Shown here piece after piece: positions 44,881 through 52,075 of a DNA stretch of 64,000 bases; positions within the stretch are counted from its first letter, which is position 1, and each line of letters starts with the position of its first letter. Origin of the DNA: CAZNPA01 sp964575095 (GTDB lineage: Bacteria; Pseudomonadota; Alphaproteobacteria; Rickettsiales; SXRF01). The notes under the pieces were generated by a model, which did not search any database, had not been told where the DNA came from, and saw only the letters and a list, made by a program, of their open reading frames with translations. The position numbers and the translations under genes were made by a program. The DNA lies in assembly GCA_964575095.1 (NCBI GenBank), contig CAZNPA010000004.1:124001-188000 (forward strand), written 5' to 3'.

Positions 44881-45621
44881 CTACGCAGCAAATGCGAGCG
44901 TGAACTCCGCGCCTTTGCCGCCGGCGAGATTCTTTACCGCCACCGTGCCGTCCAAGAGACACATGATTTCGCGGCAGATGGGCAGGCCAAGCCCCGTTCC
45001 GGCATGTTTATGATCTTCGATGGCAAAACGCGCATACTTGGAGAATATCTCTTCCAGTTTGGATTCCGGGATTCCCGGCCCGTTATCCTCAATGCGAATG
45101 ACCACCTGTTCTCCGATTTTTTTATATTCTACCTTGATAACCGGATGCACCGGGCCATATTTCGCGGCGTTATCGAGCACGATGCAGAGTGCGCGCATGA
45201 GCAGCAAAGGATCGGCGGTGACGGAGAAAGGAGCCGGAATCGCCTGGATGCTAACCTTGCATTCGCTCAAGCGGTGACCGAGAACTATCAGGCAATCCTC
45301 CAGCAGCAGATCCATCACGCACAATTCTTTTTTCGGTTTCACCGTGCCGCTTTCCAGCTTGGCCATATCGAGGATGTTGGTGATGAAACTGTCCAGTCGG
45401 TACGCTTCTTTAAGCGCCGTATCGATGAGGGTATTTTTTTTATCGAGCGAGAGCTTCTCTTTTGTACGCTCATATACCTCAAGCGAGCCGATGATGCAGG
45501 TCAGCGGGGTTTTGAGATCGTGGGAAACCGAGGTGAGCACGCTGCGATGCAACCGTTCGCGTTCTTGTTCAAACGCATCACTTTGCCGGCGATGCTTATT
45601 TTTTGGCAGCTTTGCTTTCAT
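44881..45621 (-). CDS. Soluble histidine kinase resembling only the KdpD catalytic core
   Basis: This 246-residue kinase starts MKAKLPKNKHRRQSDAFEQE. It goes straight into the phosphoacceptor domain LTSVSHDLKTPLTCIIGSLE (histidine near residue 35), then ITNILDMAKLESG, the ATPase boxes LDNAAKYGPVHP and IEDNGPGIPESKLEEIFSKY, and GTGLGLPICREIM. The EQERERLHRS...SHDLKTPLT and NNLLDMA-like segments match the end of KdpD, but the Usp, KdpD and membrane domains that sense potassium in normal KdpD (near 900 residues) are absent. It could phosphorylate the KdpE-like regulator at 37785; what it senses is unknown. Upstream is the palindrome-like CTTCCTTTTGGAAG at 45670-45683. Confidence 0.82.
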   Translation of the reverse strand: MKAKLPKNKHRRQSDAFEQERERLHRSVLTSVSHDLKTPLTCIIGSLEVYERTKEKLSLDKKNTLIDTALKEAYRLDSFITNILDMAKLESGTVKPKKELCVMDLLLEDCLIVLGHRLSECKVSIQAIPAPFSVTADPLLLMRALCIVLDNAAKYGPVHPVIKVEYKKIGEQVVIRIEDNGPGIPESKLEEIFSKYARFAIEDHKHAGTGLGLPICREIMCLLDGTVAVKNLAGGKGAEFTLAFAA

Positions 45622-45719
45622 AATGCATTATGCCGTTTACTTATTGAAATAACCATAAGCAAATGCGCCACTTCCTTTTGGAAGGACGCACCGGCTTTCG
45701 TAGTGATGGATAGCGCCAT

Positions 45720-46322
45720 CTATTGATGGTCTTGGTAGGTAATCTCGACCGTTACCCGGCGGTCTCTTTGCAGGCAACTGATCAGCGACATGCGATTCTG
45801 ATCGTCGGCGCATTGCGTGATGGGCACCGATTCGCCCAGCCAGCGCGTCTTGGCGACCGTGGTATTGAGGTAGCCGCGCTTGCGCAGGTAGTCCTCCACC
45901 ACTTGCGCGCGGCGTTGCGACAGGCGATCATTGTAGCTGACCGACCCGATACGGTCGGCATAACCGACGATGGTGACGCCGCTGATGTCACTCATGGATT
46001 TTAGCGTGCCGGAAAGACTGTCGAGCTTGCGTTGCTCGCTATCCATGAGGCTGGTTTTATTGAATTCAAAATAGACCGTGCGGTCTTCATCGGCGATTTG
46101 GCGATGGATGGGTTTAACCACCGCTTGCTTGCCGCTGCATTCGGTGCTTCCCGATACCCACTGTGTGCGTACGCAGTGGCCGAAGGTGTTTCTGACCACC
46201 TGGTTGTTCCTGTCATGAACGGCATCACGAGCGTCGGTTTCCGCGATGGCTGAGGAAGGAGTAAATCCAAGCGCAAGTCCTGCGCTTAGGATGGTGGTGA
46301 GAAGAAGGGTGCGGGTTTTCAT
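45720..46322 (-). CDS. OmpA-family peptidoglycan-binding envelope protein
   Basis: This is a 200-residue protein starting MKTRTLLLTTILSAGLALGF with a signal peptide. The C-terminal OmpA domain has VYFEFNKTSLMDSEQRKLDS, VTIVGYADRIGSVSYNDRLS and QRRAQVVEDYLRKRG, which bind diaminopimelate in peptidoglycan. The usual NxxLSxxRAxxV pattern is present as YNDRLSQRRAQVVEDYL. An extra loop with two cysteines (TQCADD, ISCLQR) is inserted near the end. There is no N-terminal beta-barrel, so it is a periplasmic linker rather than a porin. Its ATG immediately follows the small membrane protein gene at 46324. Confidence 0.88.
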   Translation of the reverse strand: MKTRTLLLTTILSAGLALGFTPSSAIAETDARDAVHDRNNQVVRNTFGHCVRTQWVSGSTECSGKQAVVKPIHRQIADEDRTVYFEFNKTSLMDSEQRKLDSLSGTLKSMSDISGVTIVGYADRIGSVSYNDRLSQRRAQVVEDYLRKRGYLNTTVAKTRWLGESVPITQCADDQNRMSLISCLQRDRRVTVEITYQDHQ

Positions 46323-46323
46323 G

Positions 46324-46512
46324 TTATTTGTCCTTGATGGCGTCACTGATGCGTTCACCGGGCGTGCGGTCTCCCAATTCATCGACGGCATCGCCGATTT
46401 TCTCTCCGGCGGTCCGGCGATCCGGCGCGTTGAGCACGCTGTAGCCGATGAATATGGCAATGGCGGCGATGCCAGCCATCAATAGAAGTTTGGTTTGGGG
46501 CGCTTGGGTCAT
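46324..46512 (-). CDS. Small single-helix membrane protein
   Basis: A 62-residue protein with one membrane helix (KLLLMAGIAAIAIFIGYSVL) and a charged tail containing two related words, TAGEKIGDAVDELGDR and TPGERISDAIKDK. The doubled xxGExIxDAxxx word suggests an amphipathic helix repeat. Function unknown. It is upstream of the OmpA gene with one base between, so both should be co-translated. A TTCCTTAC octamer lies 89 bases upstream. Confidence 0.7.
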   Translation of the reverse strand: MTQAPQTKLLLMAGIAAIAIFIGYSVLNAPDRRTAGEKIGDAVDELGDRTPGERISDAIKDK

Positions 46513-46600
46513 AGAATGTTTCTTTCACGTAAAAGTTGGGACTTGGTAATGACTCTGATCGTTATGCCGTCACGTTTCGATGCGGATATAGGCGTTTTGC

Positions 46601-46608
46601 GTAAGGAA
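46601..46608 (-). promoter_or_regulatory. TTCCTTAC octamer upstream of the membrane protein-ompA pair
   Basis: On the minus strand this reads TTCCTTACGC, then CCGCATCG with TCG 20 bases past the octamer. The start codon at 46512 is 89 bases from it. It matches the arrangement before the genes at 44763 and 48628. Confidence 0.45.
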
Positions 46609-46633
46609 TCGGTAAATTTCTACTGTTTGGCGT

Positions 46634-46795
46634 CTATTCTTCCACATCAAGCGCGTCATGGTAGAAGGTGGCCGTCTCCGCTTCACGCAGATTGGATTCC
46701 AGATCGTTATTCAATTCAAAGACATCGAACTCTCCGTCGATCATGGCAATGTGCGGGTGAGTGACAAGTTCGGTAATAATGAGGTGCGGGTACAT
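46634..46795 (-). CDS. Small acidic hypothetical protein
   Basis: A 53-residue protein, MYPHLIITELVTHPHIAMID at the start and FYHDALDVEE at the end, preceded by CAGGAGAATTTATC, a strong ribosome-binding site. It has no signal peptide and is acidic overall. The sequence looks like real protein (GEFDVFELNNDLESNLREAE) but the family is not recognised. It lies between the free receiver gene and the OmpA operon. Confidence 0.6.
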   Translation of the reverse strand: MYPHLIITELVTHPHIAMIDGEFDVFELNNDLESNLREAETATFYHDALDVEE

Positions 46796-46890
46796 GATAA
46801 ATTCTCCTGATTTGTTTCAGCTACTTAATCACCGAGAGAATAAAAATGCTGCAGGCAAAAAAGCCGGCGATGTAAGAGGAGAGTAAAGAC

Positions 46891-47301
46891 TTAAGCGCTG
46901 CACCTGGCTTTGGCCAGCACCGCCAGTTTCTGCGCCAGGATATCCGGATGGATGGGCTTGCTGATATAATCGTTCATGCCCGCTTCCAGGCAGCGCTCGC
47001 GATCTCCCACCAGCGCATGGGCGGTAACGGCAATGATGGTATTAGAATATTTTTTTTCCTGCTCCAGTTTGCGGATGGCTTTCGTTGCCTCGATGCCACC
47101 CATGTCGTGCATGTTTACGTCCATCAAAATCGCCATGAACGGCGTGGTTGCCGCGCGCACCTTCTCAATGGCTCCCCTGCCGCAGTCGGCGGTTTCCACA
47201 GCATAGCCCAGATGCTCGATCATCAGCGTGCTGACGAGCATGCCGGGAGGATAATCCTCGACCAGAAGAACCGTTAGCGGGGAAGAGGGGGATGTAATCA
47301 T
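46891..47301 (-). CDS. Single-domain response regulator (free receiver)
   Basis: This 136-residue protein is a receiver alone: acidic site in TVLLVEDYPPGMLVSTLMIE, phosphorylated aspartate in MAILMDVNMHDMGGIEATKA, threonine in IIAVTAHALVGDRERCLEAG and lysine in DYISKPIHPD. It strongly resembles the receiver at the end of the hybrid kinase at 40813 (same LVEDY, AHA-GDREKCL-AGM-DYI-KP pattern), which suggests a common origin or a role as phosphate sink for it. A GTG start at 47316 is possible. The LpxR-like gene ends 23 bases upstream of this start and may share its transcript. Confidence 0.87.
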   Translation of the reverse strand: MITSPSSPLTVLLVEDYPPGMLVSTLMIEHLGYAVETADCGRGAIEKVRAATTPFMAILMDVNMHDMGGIEATKAIRKLEQEKKYSNTIIAVTAHALVGDRERCLEAGMNDYISKPIHPDILAQKLAVLAKARCSA

Positions 47302-47324
47302 AGGCTTGTATAGCACATAAATAT

Positions 47325-48317
47325 CTAAAACCGGCAGGAAAGCGTAAACGCCCCGAATACCGAGTCATGCTGCTGGGTGGCGTATTCCTTGGTCATAAAG
47401 ACCTGCGTATAGGAGAGACGCGTGGCGCCGTAGGTCATCGCCGCTCCCACTTGCAGGCTGCCGATCAGGTTTTTCTTATCCACACTCGGACTGTCGGCAA
47501 ATGTATTGCCGTCGAGAAAAATATTACGCCCGACCGCCTGCGCGCCGATGGTCGTAAACAAATAGCCGCCCAATTCCTGTGTTGGAATAAAAAAATCCGA
47601 GCCGGGTAAGCTCGGACGGATGCGCGGCGGGCCGTAATCGGCAGGCAGGTCGTACCCTAAGCGAAAGGTTGCGCCGACAGAGGCATCGGTATTGATATTG
47701 CCGAGGTTGATCCCGATATGCGGCGTCACATCGGCGCCGACACCAAAAGGTGAGGATTCATAGAGCCCCCGCCATTTGCGTTCGTAGGTCAGGATAATGC
47801 CGGGTTCGTTTTTAAGCTGATGGCTCCAGCCCTGCGGCTGCTGGCTGCTGACAACATGGTGGATAAATTTCTGCGTTGGTTCGGCAAAAGAAAGCGGGCC
47901 GACGACGCCCAGCGTCAGCATGACGTTATCCAAAGTCTTGCCCGTATCCGAAACCATGCCGACCGAACCGTACAGCCATCCGGCATACGGGCGATCGCCG
48001 GGAAGCGGATTGGTGAGGCTGATATTTTCCGGCGTAAATATGCTTTGTCCGGCGGCAATGCTGATGCGTTTATTGCCATCGCTGGCCAGCGGCAGCATAT
48101 GGGCTGCCGAGCGTGCCCAGGCCGGCATATTCTCTTCGGCGGAGATCCAGGAGAAACGTATGCCGTTGGTGTAATCACGATCAGCCCCGGCAAAGCTATC
48201 ATTTTCTATGACGACATTGAAAATGCCTTTATCGTCTTCATGCTTCCGCTCTTCCGCCGCTAAAGCCGGGGAAGCAACGGTTAGGAAACCGGCCGCACCT
48301 ATGATAACACTACGCAT
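47325..48317 (-). CDS. Lipid A deacylase LpxR family (DUF2219) outer-membrane protein
   Basis: This is a 330-residue outer-membrane beta-barrel protein with a signal peptide (MRSVIIGAAGFLTVASPALA). The N-terminal conserved block VIENDSFAGADRDYTNGIRF holds the Asn-Asp and DRDYTNG residues of the active site and calcium site. RPYAGWLYGS and the terminal aromatic strand FGAFTLSCRF are also typical. LpxR removes the 3'-linked acyl chains from lipid A at the cell surface, altering charge and immune recognition. It is encoded near a lipid A acyltransferase-like gene (35726), so both addition and removal of acyl chains are represented in the window. Confidence 0.88.
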   Translation of the reverse strand: MRSVIIGAAGFLTVASPALAAEERKHEDDKGIFNVVIENDSFAGADRDYTNGIRFSWISAEENMPAWARSAAHMLPLASDGNKRISIAAGQSIFTPENISLTNPLPGDRPYAGWLYGSVGMVSDTGKTLDNVMLTLGVVGPLSFAEPTQKFIHHVVSSQQPQGWSHQLKNEPGIILTYERKWRGLYESSPFGVGADVTPHIGINLGNINTDASVGATFRLGYDLPADYGPPRIRPSLPGSDFFIPTQELGGYLFTTIGAQAVGRNIFLDGNTFADSPSVDKKNLIGSLQVGAAMTYGATRLSYTQVFMTKEYATQQHDSVFGAFTLSCRF

Positions 48318-48356
48318 ACAAGCTGCTTTTATGATGATGTTATTGCTATTCTAAAG

Positions 48357-48386
48357 AAAAGCCGGGCGTTATGCCCGGCTTTTTTA
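48357..48386. terminator. Bidirectional terminator between lpxR-like and csbD-like genes
   Basis: The stem AAAAGCCGGGC / GCCCGGCTTTT with a GTTAT loop spans 48357-48383, with T after it on the plus strand and A before it, so it can act on either strand. It should end the csbD-like transcript from the right. Confidence 0.88.
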
Positions 48387-48403
48387 AGTACGTAACGTAA
48401 TGC

Positions 48404-48628
48404 TTAAGCAGCCTTAGTCGTGCTGCTGCAACCGCAAGCCTCTTCAAGGGCTTTGATTTTCTTTTCGGCGTCTTCTTTGACGATGCCCTGGAGCTCCACC
48501 ACTTTGCCGATGAACTGATCGCGTTTGCCATCATAAAGCATGATGTCATTGTCGCTGAGCTTGCCCCAGGTCTCTTTAAATTTGCCTTTGAGCTGCTTTA
48601 ATTTGCCTTCTGCTTGTTCGTTATTCAT
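48404..48628 (-). CDS. CsbD-like stress protein
   Basis: This 74-residue protein starts MNNEQAEGKLKQLKGKFKET, with WGKLSDNDIMLYDGKRDQFI and GKVVELQGIVKEDAEKKIKA, the standard CsbD (UPF0337) pattern. A short tail with CGCSS is unusual for the family. CsbD-type proteins are abundant in general stress and stationary-phase responses but have no known activity. CAGGAGAG precedes the start. The TTCCTTAC/TCGTATCC element pair lies about 100 bases upstream. Confidence 0.92.
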   Translation of the reverse strand: MNNEQAEGKLKQLKGKFKETWGKLSDNDIMLYDGKRDQFIGKVVELQGIVKEDAEKKIKALEEACGCSSTTKAA

Positions 48629-48726
48629 AAAACTCTCCTGTTTCTAGTTAACCCTGCCTAAATGACAGCGCATGCCATGAGTGACAGGCTAACGGTAAGG
48701 ATACGATGCGAGTTATCTGTCCTTTG

Positions 48727-48734
48727 GTAAGGAA
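48727..48734 (-). promoter_or_regulatory. TTCCTTAC octamer upstream of the csbD-like gene
   Basis: On the minus strand this reads TTCCTTAC, then 20 bases, then TCGTATCCTTACC; the csbD-like start is 99 bases away. GCTGTCATTTA, further on, is also shared with the region before the gene at 44763 (GCTGTCATTTT). Confidence 0.55.
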
Positions 48735-48789
48735 GTCGTATTGCAAACAGCGGCTTTTCTAAGATCCTGCGTCTCTAAGAAAAGCTAGT

Positions 48790-48877
48790 TGGCTGTGGAT
48801 GACTGGTAGTGGTTGGTGTTGCCTCGCCATGCGTAATGCCATAACAGCGAAAAATACAGGGAAATTTGGTAGAAAAC
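48790..48877 (+). repeat. Dispersed ~85-base repeat, copy B
   Basis: It aligns with 37495-37580 from GGCTGTGGATGACTGG to AATACAGGGAAATTTGGTAG and AAAA. CAGGGAATT-type words recur just after (about 48974-49015: CAGGGAATT twice, CAGGGAGTT once). Both copies have the same orientation. Confidence 0.65.
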
Positions 48878-49210
48878 AGTGAAAGCAAATCCCTTGTTAT
48901 CTGCTGCTTATCCCATTTAATGAGCCAATCCGCCAATTTAGCAAACTGGTTCGAATCTCGCTTTAGGATTCAAACAGGGAATTATCAGGGAATTGAGACC
49001 CAGGATCAGGGAGTTAAACAGCTATTATATGCCAGCCTGAAATTGCAGGGTATCACCGGCGTCGTTTATGTCGAACTTTCCGGCACGACCCCGGAGACAT
49101 CCGATCTCGTCGCCGCTATCGGCAGTATGATCGGGAACTTGGAGAGAGCTCGAAGGCCCTTGCTCCTACCAAAGAGAAAGAAAACACCGCGCTGTGAGGT
49201 AAAAGCATAA
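48866..49210 (+). pseudogene. Decayed reading frame with an MCE-domain (MlaD-like) fragment
   Basis: The open frame codes for 114 residues but starts inside the dispersed repeat and its first half is repeat translation (QTGNYQGIETQDQGVKQ). From about 49028 to 49120 it reads YASLKLQGITGVVYVELSG then TTPETSDL, which strongly resembles the end of an MCE domain, where substrate-binding subunits of Mla-type lipid transporters read L-x-QGxTGxxYVxLSGG. The remaining MCE sequence and the N-terminal membrane helix are missing. I read this as a small relic, not a working gene. Confidence 0.45.
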
Positions 49211-49265
49211 TGGCCACCCGAAGGCAGCCATTACACTCAATACGATAAACGATTAGAGGGCGGTG

Positions 49266-49766
49266 TTATTCAACTATCTGCCAGGTGCCGTTGGCTTCGC
49301 GGCAGGCGGTGCCGTGGCCCTTATGGCTTTTGCCTTCGACAATGATCGTCTGCGTATATTCGCGGCAATACTGGCCATCCGCATTCGTGTAGCGCTTATT
49401 CGGATAAATGGTGCCAGAATTTCCGTTATGGGTATTTTTCCACGAGTTGGTCTTCCCGGTTTCCATCGCGCGTTGCGACGCTTGGTTATAGGAAGCCAGG
49501 TCGGCATCATCCAGCGATTTGCCAACCATGTTGCCAAGCATGCCACCCAAGAGTGCACCGCCGGCGGTTGCCAGCACCGATCCTACGCCACCGCCGAACT
49601 GGTAACCGATGACGCCGCCGGCAAGTGCGCCGGCAGCGGTGCCGACATCCGATTTATTGAGATTGCCGTCGTTCATGACGCCCCTGCCTGGCGCGCCATT
49701 GGGTTCGGTGCAGGCGGTAAGCATGGTAGCGGTAAGCGCGCATGCTAAGAGTTTAGAATGTCTCAT
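49266..49766 (-). CDS. 17-kDa surface antigen-like glycine-zipper lipoprotein
   Basis: This 166-residue lipoprotein starts MRHSKLLACALTATMLTACT, with an AAGGAGAG ribosome-binding site; the frame is open further upstream but the signal fixes the start. The glycine zipper AAGALAGGVIGYQFGGGVGS and AGGALLGGMLGNMVGKSL is followed by a C-terminal domain with GQYCREYTQTIIVEGKSHKG and GTACREANGTWQIV. That is the layout of rickettsial 17-kDa antigen relatives common in Alphaproteobacteria. It is divergent from the glycine-zipper gene at 50002. Confidence 0.87.
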   Translation of the reverse strand: MRHSKLLACALTATMLTACTEPNGAPGRGVMNDGNLNKSDVGTAAGALAGGVIGYQFGGGVGSVLATAGGALLGGMLGNMVGKSLDDADLASYNQASQRAMETGKTNSWKNTHNGNSGTIYPNKRYTNADGQYCREYTQTIIVEGKSHKGHGTACREANGTWQIVE

Positions 49767-50001
49767 GGTGCTCTCCTTGTTGTTGATTGAACCGCCAGAA
49801 CTATGGAAGAAGCGGAATAAGGAAACTAACGGCAAGAGCATATATTCTGTAAAATAGCCGTAAAGGGCAGCGCGCACAGCCAGAGACTTGTGCCAGCGGC
49901 ACTTTTATAGAACCCTTATCAATCCATGCCTAAAGACGGTCGCATCTTTATGGCGATGGTACGAGTATGTGACTTACTAACAACCAACCATAGGAGTCGT
50001 T

Positions 50002-50535
50002 ATGACCGCAGTTAAAAAAATTAAGGTGACGGAATTCAAAACGCAAAATCCGAATGATCCGAACGTTCGCGATCCGATGCATGCACACGAGCTGGGCGGT
50101 ACGCTTGGCATGACCATCGGTGGAGTCACGGGCGGCATTGCCGCAGGCGTGGCCGCAGGTGCCGTGGTTGGCGGCGTCGCCGGTCCGATCGGTGCCGTTG
50201 TCGGTGCCACGATTGGGGGCGCCTTGGGTGGCTCAGCAGGTGAAAGCATCGCCCGCGAAGTGAACCCGACGCTCGAGGAAACCTATTGGGAACAGAACTA
50301 TCGTACCCGCCCCTATGTAGTGGCGGAGTATGATTTTGAAACCTATCGCCCGGCCTATCGTTCCGGTATCGATAGTTTCCGCAGTAGCCCTGGGCAGAGC
50401 TTCGATAGCCTTGAACCTTCACTGCGCAACAACTGGACCATCGCACGCGGCAATTCTAAACTCGAATGGGAGCAAGCACGTCTCGCTGCGCGTGACGCGT
50501 TCAGCCGCCTATCAACATCCGATTCGCGTAAATAA
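50002..50535 (+). CDS. Glycine-zipper protein with a Tyr/Arg-rich C-terminus
   Basis: This 177-residue protein has a soluble N-terminus (HAHELGGTLGMTIGGVTGGI), a long glycine zipper of alternating G/A-x-x-x-G words across about residues 33-78, then a conserved end with ETYWEQNYRTRPYVVAEYDF, YRPAYRSGIDSF and WEQARLAARDAFSRL. I have seen this W-x-x-NY-xRPY ... YRPAYR ... WEQARxAxRDA arrangement in stress-related proteins without a named function. There is no signal peptide. ATAGGAGTCG precedes the start. Confidence 0.75.
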   Translation: MTAVKKIKVTEFKTQNPNDPNVRDPMHAHELGGTLGMTIGGVTGGIAAGVAAGAVVGGVAGPIGAVVGATIGGALGGSAGESIAREVNPTLEETYWEQNYRTRPYVVAEYDFETYRPAYRSGIDSFRSSPGQSFDSLEPSLRNNWTIARGNSKLEWEQARLAARDAFSRLSTSDSRK

Positions 50536-50558
50536 TCCGTCCTATACTACAAAAGACC

Positions 50559-50598
50559 CACGGCGTATTGTCCCTTAAGGCAGTGCGCCGTGTTTTTT
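50559..50598 (+). terminator. Rho-independent terminator
   Basis: The stem CACGGCG / CGCCGTG spans 50559-50592 with a 20-base loop that can pair further, followed by TTTTTT. It ends the glycine-zipper transcript. The remaining 200 bases before the glycosyltransferase show no gene. Confidence 0.8.
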
Positions 50599-50794
50599 GC
50601 TACTTACATTAGGTAAGAAAAAAAACGGCAAAAGGAAATCAAGATATGCCAGCCCTTCTTCTATAACTTCATATGCGTTCCTTATGTAAATCCAATGTAA
50701 CCGCATAGAAAAAGGTTAGGGGTCCCCGTATTGATTAGGGACAAATTTCGGATTTAGCACTCCGAGAGTATAAGAACCCAAGGGATAGCCGAAC

Positions 50795-52075
50795 ATGCTT
50801 ACTTTTATTTTTATTCTCAAGGCTGCATTGGCTTTCATTGTCCTCCTGATATGCATTTATACCATTCGCCATTATGTATTTACCTTAAACCGCCTCTTCG
50901 GAAGGCAGCGGCACCCTTACATTAATATCGATGCTGCAGCGTGGCCGAGCGTCACTGTTTTAGTCTGTGCCCATAATGAAGAAGCGGTGATCGCGCACTC
51001 GCTCCAGGCGCTTCTTGAAGTCCATTATCCGGCGGATAAGCTTCGGCTTCTTGTGGTCAATGACCGCTCCACCGATCGCACAAAGGAAATCGTCGATGAT
51101 TTTTCCGCGCGCTTTCCCCATTTAATTACCGCTTTTCATCGACAGGGCGGCAAGCCGGGCAAAGGTCCGGCGCTGAGAGACGCCACCCCTCTTATTGAGA
51201 GCGATATTATTATCGTTTTCGATGCGGATTACATTCCCGGCCGCGGCCTGATTAAACAATTAACGGCGCCATTCTTCGATCCCGAAGTCGGGCTGGTCAT
51301 GGGAAGGGTAGTTCCACTCAATACAGGTCGTAATTTGCTGACGCGCTTGTTAGATTTAGAGCGTGCCGGCGGTTATCAGGTGGACCAGCAGGCGCGCATG
51401 AACCTCGATCTGGTTCCCCAATACGGCGGCACCGTCGGCGGCGTAAGAAGGACGGCGCTCGAAAGCGTCGGCGGCTGGCTGGAGGATACGCTGGCGGAAG
51501 ATACGGATTTAACCTACCGCGCCATCTTAAGGGGCTGGAAATCCGTCTACCAGAACCGCTCCGAATGTTACGAGGAAGTGCCGGAAACCTGGCCGGTGCG
51601 CATTCGCCAGATTACACGGTGGGCGAAAGGGCATAACCAAACCATGTGCCGTTATACGGGAAGCTGTTTTTCTAACCATCACATCAGCCTCCATGAAAAA
51701 ATCGACGGCCTGCTCCTGCTCGGAGTGTATTTGATGTCGCCCATCATTTTAACCGGCTGGATACTGGCCATCGTTTTATTTTACCTGGGTGGCGATAATT
51801 TAGTGAGCGGGGCGTTGGCATTGATGGCGGTGGCCGCTTTTGGCGCCATCGGAAATTTTGCCGCCTTTTTTGAAATAGGCTCCGCCGTTTATCTCGACAG
51901 GGGAAAGAACCGGATTCGTCTTTTGCCCTTCAATCTTTTTAGTTTCCTCATTAGTACGTTTACCGTTTCGACCGCCACCGTTACCCAAATATTCAGCGGG
52001 AAAGAAAGCTGCAATATATGGGAAAAGACCCCACGCTTCCGCAAGAAGGACTTTGTTTTGGGAGCACCCGCATAA
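50795..52075 (+). CDS. Processive family 2 glycosyltransferase (PgaC/BcsA-like)
   Basis: This 426-residue membrane glycosyltransferase has an N-terminal helix and then a GT2 catalytic domain: VTVLVCAHNEEAVIAHSLQA, VVNDRSTDRT, IIVFDADYIPG (DAD near residue 142), LAEDTDLTYRAILRG (near 237) and the processivity motif QITRW near 272. At least three C-terminal helices follow. Such enzymes polymerise and export a beta-linked polysaccharide across the inner membrane. It is the first gene of a tight five-gene operon. The UDP-GlcNAc 2-epimerase in that operon suggests the polymer contains an N-acetyl-mannosamine type sugar or is fed from UDP-GlcNAc. Confidence 0.9.
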   Translation: MLTFIFILKAALAFIVLLICIYTIRHYVFTLNRLFGRQRHPYINIDAAAWPSVTVLVCAHNEEAVIAHSLQALLEVHYPADKLRLLVVNDRSTDRTKEIVDDFSARFPHLITAFHRQGGKPGKGPALRDATPLIESDIIIVFDADYIPGRGLIKQLTAPFFDPEVGLVMGRVVPLNTGRNLLTRLLDLERAGGYQVDQQARMNLDLVPQYGGTVGGVRRTALESVGGWLEDTLAEDTDLTYRAILRGWKSVYQNRSECYEEVPETWPVRIRQITRWAKGHNQTMCRYTGSCFSNHHISLHEKIDGLLLLGVYLMSPIILTGWILAIVLFYLGGDNLVSGALALMAVAAFGAIGNFAAFFEIGSAVYLDRGKNRIRLLPFNLFSFLISTFTVSTATVTQIFSGKESCNIWEKTPRFRKKDFVLGAPA

